From Ptychodera flava (Eukaryota; Hemichordata; Enteropneusta; Ptychoderidae), in the NCBI RefSeq assembly GCF_041260155.1, contig NC_091929.1:28966462-29030461 (forward strand): 64,000 nt of DNA. The letters run 5' to 3'. How positions within the stretch are numbered: the stretch's first letter is position 1; each line of letters opens with the position of its first letter. Below are positions 55,617-64,000 of the stretch, one piece after another. The position numbers and the translations under genes are program-made. Under the pieces are notes generated by a model. It saw nothing but the letters and a program-made list of their open reading frames with translations, searched no databases and had not been told where the DNA came from.

Positions 55617-55645
<29 letters not shown>
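55591..55645. repeat. (ACAT)n microsatellite
   Basis: A pure CATA run of about 55 bp preceded by degenerate CAGA/CATA sequence from about 55480. Open frames over this tract on both strands are repeat artefacts. Confidence 0.95.
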
Positions 55646-55647
<2 letters not shown>

Positions 55648-55849
55648 CGACATTTCCGTTAGAATCCCCTTTAGTCTCTCCTGACGGGAGACGAGTGTCA
55701 TTTTCCTGTCGTATTACCTATCATGCTTCATACAACGTTCAAAGACCAATATTATTTTGAAACATTGGTAAAAATGTTCACGCAAGTTAGATCATAAGAC
55801 TTGGACGTAAAACGTCCAGTAGTATCCGGCCAGTTGAAGGGAAACAATT

Positions 55850-56064
55850 GTCGGAACTGCGCTTTAAAGTTTGCAAGTTTCTTGTTTACAAACGATGTAT
55901 TTCGTGCACGATATCTAGAGGCACCTCATCATTATAACTGCAACATTTCAATTATACGATATAGATTATAACAAACATGTTTTAACTTTCATCAATCACT
56001 ATCGTACCTTGGATATACATTGTCGTATGGGTCCCATATGACGTTTGAGCGCAGTTCCGACGAC
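55850..56064 (-). mobile_element. GTCGGAACTGCGC foldback MITE (copy 2, reversed)
   Basis: 215 bp with ends GTCGGAACTGCGC and GCGCAGTTCCGACGAC. Its interior is the reverse complement of 54078-54296 (TTTCTTGTTTACAAACGATG). Just beyond the pentraxin 3' end. Confidence 0.85.
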
Positions 56065-56286
56065 TGTATCCGTTTAAGATGCCACTAGGTGCCATTACCT
56101 CCATCACAGTGCATGAGTGCAGGCGGACATCTAGACTCACCTTGAATGTCTTATTTTCTCAATTCTATACTCTTTTCCTTGTGTTTAAACCTCCTAGATT
56201 TGACGTTTGTAAAGTTGAACACATAATAAAACCTCTAAACTCCGAGCATACATAACTTGGGTGATCTGATATATTGCATGAACTTT

Positions 56287-58604
56287 AGGGACTGGACATA
56301 AATTACAGGGGGGTGGGGGGGGGGTGGGCCGGTGTTTTTTCGAAAAACCGCTGCGTAAAAAATAGTGACCCTTCAAAAGTTCATGCACAAAAATTAGTGA
56401 CCCTCCCCCTTATCCGTGCATGAAAATAAGTGACCCTCCCCTGTTACTCAATACCCCCAAAAAAAACCCGCAATGTGTTAAAGACCCCCTTCTGACTTGC
56501 TATACTTTTTAAGTCGCCCTCCCGAAAGGAAGGCAAAATGTGGCCGATATAACGCGTTGTCCAAGAAATATCAAATCATATGTGTGTGATAATTCATGTA
56601 AATGTACTTTGCTTGAAGTGGCAGGTAAAAAGTGCATGCCTGTTCAAAAAATGTAATTTTTAGATTTTATCGATAATGTTGATTCACTATACATGTAGTC
56701 GACTATAAGAAAACTACGAACGTGTATTTTCCAGTATAAAACTAGCTATATCTGTTCATATACAGATGTTTAATAACTGATATAGATATACTTGATTAGC
56801 ATGGGTTGTTTACAAGTGCACATGTGAACAAGATATTTGATTTTGGAATTTCTGTCAAAATGTTGATCCACTATACATGGGAGTCTATGACAAAACTATA
56901 CATGGGAGTCTATGACAACACTGTCAAAAATTTTCAGAATTAAAAATTTGCACTATTTGTGCATATATGGACCCTCAATAATTGACATAATTGTGCTTGA
57001 TTAGAAGAGGGTGGTAAAATGTGCATCTGTGTACAATAACTTTGTTTTTGGAATTTCGCATAAAATGTTGATCCACTATACATGGGAGTCTATGACAAAA
57101 CTGTAAAAAAAAATTTTCAGAGTTAAAAATATGCACTATTTGTGTATATATGACCCTGAATAATTGACATAATTGTGCTTGATTAGAAGAGGGTGGTAAC
57201 ACGTGCATCTGTGTACAATAACTTTGTTTTTGGAATTTCGCATGAAATGTGGATCCATTATACATTGTCGTCTATGAAGAAACTATGAATAATTTTTTTT
57301 AAATACAAAACTTGGCAAATCTGTGTATTTATGTATGCTTGATTATTGATATTTATGTTCTTGATTAGACTAGAGTGGTTACAAGTCCATGTGTGTGTAA
57401 GAAATTTGATTTTGGAATTTCACCGAAATGTTGATTCACTATACATGGCAGTCTATGGTGAAACCCTATGAATAATTTTTTCCAATACAAAAATAGGTAA
57501 ATCTGTGCATTTATGTACACTGAATTATTGGTACTAATGTTCATGATAGACTAGAGTGGTTTCAAGTCAAGGGTTGTGCAAGAAATTTGATTTTGGCATA
57601 TCACTTAAATGTCGATTCACTATACATGGTAGTCTATGATGAAACTATGAATAATTTTTTTCCAATAAAAAAATAGGAAAATCTGTGCATTTATGTACAC
57701 TTGATTATTGGTATTAATGTTCATGATTAGACTAGAGTAGTTTCAAGTCAATGGGTGTGCAAGAAATTTGATTTTGGAATTTCACTGAAATGTCCATTCA
57801 CTATACATGGCAGTCTATGATGAAACTATGAATAATTTTTTTCCAATACAAAACTTGGTAAACCTGTGCATTTATGTACACCTAATTATTAGTATTAATA
57901 TTCATGATTAGACTAGAGTGGTTTCAAGTCAATGGTTGTGCAAGAAATTTGATTTTGGAATTTCACCAAAATGTTGATTCACTATACATTGCGGGCTATG
58001 AGGAAACTACAAATAACTCATAGGTTATCTGATTCTAAATTATTATTCAAAAGTTGTTCGACCTGAAGCTTCCAGTTGTTATTGATGTCACTATGCACTA
58101 TTCTGAACAGTTTGTATTCTGTCAATGTCCTCAAAAAATTAAAAAATGTACATACAGCGACATGAACGTTTGACACCGACCTATACCCAATGTATTGTCA
58201 ATGGGAGAATGATGTCAAATAAGTAATCTCCAAAATTGTTATTGAAAGAGTTATTATAGGGGACAGTTATGCACAATAGTGTTGAATAAGTAGAAATCAT
58301 GACAACTTAAATCAATGTGGCTGCTTGGATCATCAATACATTGTTTATTATACCTGAAATTTGCGCCCGAAGGGCGCGCCGAAAATGGTAATGGCAGAAA
58401 ATGAAAGTGCCAGGAGGTATTTTTTTCTTTTTCAGTATTCCATAACGTGCACATGCAATTTCAGCTTTGATGCGTGAAAAAAGGTGACCCTCCCCCATAG
58501 GCTTGCACAAAATTTTATGACCTTCAAAAATGCTTGCGCGAAAAATGGCGACCCACCCCCAAAAAACACCGGCCCTCCCCCCCTGTAATTTGTGTCCAGT
58601 CCCT
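56287..58604. mobile_element. 2.3-kb TIR element carrying a 181-bp satellite array
   Basis: Left end AGGGACTGGACATAAATTAC followed by a G-run and GGGCCGGTGTTTTTT. Right end AAAAACACCGGCCC followed by a C-run and GTAATTTGTGTCCAGTCCCT. Sub-terminal GTGACCCTCCCC motifs are also inverted on the two sides. The middle is a tandem array (see next entry). No transposase frame. Target duplication is unclear. Looks like a non-autonomous transposon that gained or amplified a satellite. Confidence 0.85.
56590..58060. repeat. 181-bp tandem satellite, about eight units
   Basis: GTTGATTCACTATACATGG followed by CAGTCTATGATGAAACTATG recurs at about 56672, 56853, 57067, 57248, 57430, 57610, 57791 and 57972. 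The period is 180-182 bp except one interval of 214 bp caused by a local ~25-bp duplication (CATGGGAGTCTATGACAA twice). Units share AAGAAATTTGATTTTGGAAT. Confidence 0.92.
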
Positions 58605-59021
58605 TATAGCTTTATTCGATTGGCGAGGACATAGCTAAGTGTGGTTTGGGAAAAATGTTTCAGTAACGAATGATCGTGTTTGTTTGTTTTGGTCTGCATG
58701 AAAACAGTCTCGATCTCTGGCCGGTTGAAACCTGCAGACAACCATTTTACACTGATGACTTTTGCGCTTTTAATGTTAAATTCCGTTATTAATAGACAAA
58801 TCACTGGTGTGTTATTCGCTTGTTAAGTATGTTGCACAACACCCTGGCGACTGTCCCTACGACAACGGTGTATATACACAACAGAAGTCATTAGCTGAAC
58901 AAATATTCAACCTTACACAATATTAGGTTGGCCGTTACACGAAGTTGTCCTCATTAGATTGACGCGGCAGTAAACCATCAACTAAACTTCAGCTTAAGTG
59001 GCACACCAAAGACAAACTTAC
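58605..59021. other. Unassigned spacer
   Basis: About 420 bp without repeats or a recognisable frame. It would be intronic to the gene represented by the exon at 59022-59141. Confidence 0.4.
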
Positions 59022-59141
59022 CGTTCCAAACTAACTCAATCCCTCCGATCTGATACTTGTCTTTATTAAGTTCACTGTCACTAGAACTCAGATATTTTCC
59101 ATTGTATGATAAGGACTTAGGAAAGACCATGGTCAAATAAC
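59022..59141 (-). CDS. Isolated exon of an unrecognised gene
   Basis: 120 bp, phase 1 at both ends. Acceptor aacatatcttttccatagcag (tandem NAGNAG, so the exon may gain CAG) and donor AACG|gtaagt. It encodes YLTMVFPKSLSYNGKYLSSS and then DSELNKDKYQIGGIELVWN, a plausible folded extracellular segment rich in Y, S and aromatic residues. Symmetric phase-1 exons are typical of extracellular modules. I do not recognise the family, and I found no partner exons in the window, so it could be a pseudo-exon. Confidence 0.5.
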
Positions 59142-59379
59142 CTGCTATGGAAAAGATATGTTCATAAACTCCATTTTTTGAACGATTCTGTCAACAAATA
59201 GATAGCAGTTACATGAAATATACCAGATATGAACTGAAAATGCTCACGTGTTTAATTATATGTTGCAGTTATGTGTAAATTTGAACCTTTGCCACACGTT
59301 TGCAACTTCATTTAAAGTGTTATGATCAACATAATGAATAATATTCACCACAGATTAATTTTAAATCCAAGTATATATC

Positions 59380-60560
59380 CCCAATCAGGAAAGTTCATTA
59401 AAATATGCAAATTAGGAATTGACTGAAATGTTCTCATTAAATATGCAAATTATGAATAGGCTGAAGTAAAAATGTTAAATGACTTTCAATAATGTCGTAT
59501 CATAGTATCTTTAATGTACAAAGTAGTTCATCAACTTTGGTCTAGTCAAGACAGATAAATATCCTTAATTAGGAAAAATCATTAAATTTGCAAATACGGA
59601 ATCGGCTAAAGTGCTGTATCATAGTATCTTTAATGTACATAGCAAGTTTTGTCAAATTTGGTCTAGTCAATACAGATAAATATCCCTAATTAGGAAAGTT
59701 CATTATATATGCGAATTAGGAATTAGCTGAAGTAAAAAAGTTTCATGACTTTTAATAATGTTGTTTTATAGTATCTTCAATATATGTTGCAAGATTCATC
59801 AACTTCGGTCGAATCAACATATATATCCCTAATTGGTGAAGTTCATTAAATATGGAAATAAGGAATTGGCTGAAGTAAAACTGCTTAATGACTTTCAACA
59901 ATGTTATATCACAGTATCTTCAATGTACATAGCAAGTTTCATCAATTTTGATAAAGTCCATTCAGATTTATATATCTAATTAGGAAAGTTCATTAAATAT
60001 GTAAATAAGGAATCGGCTGAAGTAAAACTGCTTAATGACTTTCAAAAATGTTATATCATAGTATCTTCAATGTACATAGCAAGTTTCATCAATTTTGGTA
60101 AAGTCCATTCAGATTTATATATCTAATTAGGAAAGTTTATTAAATATGCAAATAAGTATTTGGCTGAAGTGAAAATGCTTAATGACTTTCAACAATGTTA
60201 TATCATAGTATCTTCAATGTACATAGCAAGTTTCATCAATTTTGGTCAAGTCAATTCAAATAAATATCCCTAATTTAAAAAGTTCATTAAATATGCCAAT
60301 GAAGAGTTTGATGAAGTAAAAATGCTTAATGACTTTCAATAATGTTAAATCATAGTATCTTAAATATACATACCAACTTTTGTCAATTTGATCAAGTCAA
60401 ATCAGATATATATCCCTAATTAGGAAAGTTCATTAAATATGCAAATTATCCATTATCTTTTATGTCACCCCTTAATATCTTTCACAGCTGATATATCTTG
60501 GTAAGATCAACATTTGTAGCAAATCTCATCAAATTGTGTGCAGTCGTTGTCAATATATAT
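59380..60560. repeat. ~146-bp tandem repeat array
   Basis: ATCCCTAATTAGGAAAGTTC then ATTAAATATGCAAAT, then AATGACTTTCAAnAATGTTA and TCATAGTATCTTCAATGTAC recur about eight times. The last six units start at 59684, 59826, 59973, 60121, 60267 and 60413 (period 142-148). The first units are rearranged. Confidence 0.9.
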
Positions 60561-60711
60561 CCGTTTTTTCTAAAATCATTAATTATGCAAATGAGCTAAA
60601 AGTAAGCAAGCCACACCTACCAAAAACTAATCAGTTCTTGCCATTTGCAAACTGAATCTATGTACCAGATTTGATTCTGATCTGATGAGCCGTTTTTGAG
60701 ATATTGAGCCC

Positions 60712-60757
<46 letters not shown>
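60561..60757. mobile_element. Element tail ending in (CAGA)n
   Basis: After the 146-bp array comes a unique segment (CCATTTGCAAACTGAATC, GTACCAGATTTGATTCTGAT, GAGCCGTTTTTGAGATATTG) and then a CAGA run at 60712-60757. Core tandem repeats plus a tetranucleotide tail resemble the pearl/Helentron-type non-autonomous elements known from marine invertebrates. That placement is tentative. Confidence 0.5.
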
Positions 60758-60758
<1 letters not shown>

Positions 60759-61439
60759 TCGCTGCGACATATGCTCACGTGTGTCAACACGTGAGCAAAA
60801 AATGCAATATTTGAGGTACAGGAATGCTCTCCATAGATTGCACACTGAAAAATACTCGTGAATTTGCCTTGCAAAAATGAATACCAATGAGTATCAGACC
60901 TGAAGTCGACGAACATCGACTGTCAATCTTATGTTTTGATCGGATAGGATATATTCAATCTTTTTGAAATACCTGCCATCATGTCATGGTTTCGTGACCA
61001 AGTGACATTTCAGGAACACAATTCCAGTTCAGATAAGTAGTCCTGAAAGAAGTACAGCCAGAACGATGCAGACATCAAGTGTAGAGAGAGGTTTAGTTTA
61101 CTACTTGCTTTTGGTGAAAAGTGTTTGCTCGAAAGATAACTCAAATAGAATATGAAAAAGAAGTAAATTCTTGTCACAGTTGCTTATAGCACTTCCTGCA
61201 TTTTGCAAATACTCAAGTTTTCATGTTTACATGATTGTGTATTATTTCTTATATGAAGTAACTTGTGTTATCCATTGACTGAACAAAACATTGTGTTGTC
61301 TCGTACATTGTAGCTTACATTCTCGATGTGCAGGAAGTCACAATGTCAAGAAGGTTTGTTAGATAAATCACAACTTGAGAAATGTCATGGCTTATGGAGG
61401 GACTGTGGCGTACGTTATATCTTACACATGTTCACATGA

Positions 61440-61560
61440 CTGTCCAGGGCTCGAAATTAACTTTTTCCCTGGTTGTCCACTTGGGCTACCATTTTCTGAA
61501 GTTGGTAGCCCAGTGACAATGGCTGGTAGCCCATGCATGTTTTACTTTAGGGATTTTTTT
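61440..61560. repeat. Putative interspersed repeat (GGGCTCGAAATTAA)
   Basis: CCAGGGCTCGAAATTAACTT followed by repeated GGTAGCCCA phrases resembles a dispersed element type I associate with invertebrate genomes. Only one copy is seen here, so the call rests on recollection. Confidence 0.3.
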
Positions 61561-61872
61561 CATTAACAAGAGAAGAAAAGCAATTTTCCAAGATTCTGCC
61601 CATGAAGTGAATTTGTAAGTCATTTGATGTGAATACTTGCACACCTGTATTACTCATAGGAAACTGGTATAATTGACGACAGTGACACTGAACAGTTTGG
61701 TGACCTATCATTGTATTGACAACCCATTTCATTCTTAGAGTTGCATGCCAATTTTGATGGTCGTCATGGCAATGAACACCACCTCTTCAGCAGGGCTAAA
61801 ACAGACCATCACTGATCATTGCAAACAATTCTATTTGTTCGTGAAACTAGCTAAACGTATGCATCTTTTGTA

Positions 61873-64000
61873 CTTTTTAGACATTTCTGGTAAAATTGCT
61901 GTATAACCTAAATTTTACTTTGGCTTCTGTAATCTTAAGTGTTTTACCTGTAGAAGTCTGCCATATTGAAATCAGTGTTGCAGGCAGGACACGTCCATGC
62001 GACAATGACCTCAAAACGGAACACATGGCCTCGCATTCTCACGCACTGCGGAAACCCGCGGGCACACTCATGAGTCGACTGTGTAGGATGTGGTCTGCAA
62101 GTAATATCTGATACTGATGATTACTTTGTTTTGCATGATTATTTTTAGAAAATAATATAAAATTTGATAGACAACTGCCGCATTTTGTCCCCAAATAGGC
62201 AAAATGTTCCAAAAATAAATGATAGTGGGACATGGTGTTCCCTGATTTATAATTCCTGGCTGCAACACTGATTGAAACTATGGTCGACCCCAAAGATTTT
62301 CCTTACTCACGAAGGTGGCAAGATCGTATTTGAGGTACGAAGAATTGGAAGTCAATTCAACAAAAATTGGAAAATGTATGTCAGTTCAATTTGAACAAAG
62401 GTATGATAATAAAAATCATGTTGATGACAAACTGCTTACTTTATTGTACACATAAAATAAAATTATCAACTATACATTATCATTATCATCATTACATTAT
62501 ACATTATCAACAAATTATTTTATTTGATCAATTTTTGGTACATGTGCGGGAGTAGACTTTGTATGTACTTTGGAGGGAACCTGATTTGGTAAATTGCGTA
62601 ATAGAATTTACGCATCGTCTCAACAGATGAAAAATACACTAATACAGTGTAATAAGCGGTTATCTTGACTATATCTCGATTACTTTGTCCAACAATTTGA
62701 TCTTCATATTAGCTCCGTTGTAGTGATTTAACTTTTTTCATAATGAGGAGGGGCCCTCACTGGTGATTGGGTAGTGGTAGCCCTGACACGCCTCTTAATA
62801 TGTATGAAACCAAGACAGACAAGACCGAAACCACTTAACCCTTTGAGGGCCAAAGTCAATTTTTGCAACCATTATAAATGTACCCAAGTCAATTATTTTC
62901 AGATCTTTGCCAAATTTAGATAAAAACTGTACTCAATGAAATGTTATGGTCATTTGGTCCAAAACTATAAAGAAAATTGCAGATAAATTCATAAAAAAAT
63001 GTTGCTAATTTTTCTGGGAAATATCACTGCACTCAAAGGCTTTAATAAGTTTACAGAAAAAAATGGTATGGAATAAAAGAAATATTTAGTTTTCTTAAGT
63101 TCGTTTTCAATGATAAATATGATAAATATTTGCATCCAGACATTGATCAGATAAGGGAACAACTGCTTTTTATCGGTAAATATACACAGACCGGTGATCA
63201 ATTGTATTGTGTTTTCTTCTGTAAATGTATATCCAATGTGCCTTCTACATGGACGTATCTTGAATGTACGGTAAGACTGATAATCTGTGTTCTTTTTTTT
63301 TCTGATCTTAAAATCTAAAAGTGTACTTTGGATTTTTCAGACCACAAGGGTATTGCGATACAGCTAGACGATCTCTCCTCTGAAGAAGTGAATACATTTT
63401 CGGGGAAAATCAGTACAGATGTACAGGAAGATTTCTTGAGAGGGTAGAAGGTATGGCCAAAAATGCAAGAAAAACCCACAGCATGAAATTCTATTATGCC
63501 CTTCCGCACTAGCAATTTGTGCAAAATATGTAAATAACTGGAAAGCACAAGAGAAAAAGATTTACGGAAAATGTGTGCATACTTTTCCAACTTTTAAGAA
63601 AATGTCAAAACTTTGAAACAGAAATAAAGTTGTACACACCCTTATTTTAAAAAACCCTTGCAATAATGTATTAGTGCAATGTTCCTTATCATGGCATTTA
63701 AGTTATGTCTGGTTTTCATAATTTTACAATTGAGTTCAATCATAATTATAAAAACAGTAACCTTAACAATTTCAAAATATTTTCAGTATTTTGCTTATTG
63801 AAAACAAGCACATTTTTTTTTACCAAAAGTATGATGAAGTATTTTATTTCTATAAAAATGTAGGCCTCTGCCCCTAAATTTAATTACAATTCTTACAATG
63901 TTCTTCAGAGACACACAAAAGTGAATAACGTATCATTACCAAAACAACCAAATTGTTGCCAAAATAGTCTCTTCAACTTTGATAATCGCTATTTCAAAAA
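61873..64000 (+). repeat. Dispersed ~2-kb duplication, copy 2 (runs off window)
   Basis: Collinear with 40437-43000 in the same orientation, with blocks listed there. It contains about 350 bp of extra sequence (61975-62330) relative to copy 1 and lacks the reversed MITE found at 41814-42035. The last 70 bp match 42.91-42.98 kb, so the copy continues past the window. Confidence 0.8.
62835..63045 (+). mobile_element. Family A TTAA MITE (copy 11)
   Basis: TTAACCCTTTGAGGGCCAAAG to CACTCAAAGGCTTTAA, positioned inside the dispersed duplication as in its partner at 41083-41306. Confidence 0.8.

Noticed and set aside
55366..55760. Open frames on both strands rich in YVCM/THIHT repeats
   Set aside because: They are translations of the (ACAT)n and (CAGA)n tracts.
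56590..60560. CRISPR-like look of regularly spaced repeats
   Set aside because: Units are 146-181 bp direct tandem copies without conserved short repeats and unique spacers, in animal DNA.

Overview
This window is animal nuclear DNA: long introns with consensus GT-AG borders, coding exons scattered among AT-rich non-coding DNA, many microsatellites, and many short foldback or inverted-repeat elements. Nothing bacterial or organellar is present. The gene families (a Bcl-G-like Bcl-2 protein, mitochondrial ribosomal protein uL23m, a secreted coiled-coil pentraxin) suit a marine invertebrate, perhaps an invertebrate deuterostome. That placement is an inference from gene content and repeat style, not something I can prove.

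Layout. Positions 1-8281 hold no gene I can support, only repeats and possibly the unresolved last exon of the first gene. From 25836 down to 8282 on the minus strand lies a multi-exon gene for a large Bcl-2 family protein closest to BCL2L14 (Bcl-G). It has a long charged N-terminal region, an alpha1/BH3-like segment, a BH3 motif, a BH1-like segment and a clear BH2 motif (WISSQGGW). Most exon junctions agree in phase. One junction (9776/9268) does not, and one needs a 4-base microexon (25167-25170) to join in frame. About 1 kb upstream, on the plus strand, starts MRPL23 (mitochondrial uL23m), so the two genes look head to head. MRPL23 has four exons spread over 26872-48117. Its third exon carries two one-base losses at homopolymers that break the frame in this assembly.

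From 51641 to about 55.3 kb is a pentraxin gene on the plus strand. Exon 1 encodes a signal peptide and coiled coil, and exon 2 encodes a whole pentraxin domain with the HxCxTWxS signature. If the next acceptor is used, the stop codon is created across the splice junction. A lone exon-like segment of an unrecognised gene sits on the minus strand at 59022-59141.

The rest is repeat-dominated. There are at least 11 copies of a ~220-bp TTAA-flanked inverted-repeat element. Other TTAA elements include one caught as a nested insertion beside a paralogous empty site. There is a 2.3-kb inverted-repeat element filled with 181-bp tandem units, an array of ~146-bp units ending in a (CAGA)n tract, and a ~2-kb diverged direct duplication 21 kb apart. 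I found no reverse transcriptase, transposase, CRISPR array or tRNA gene.
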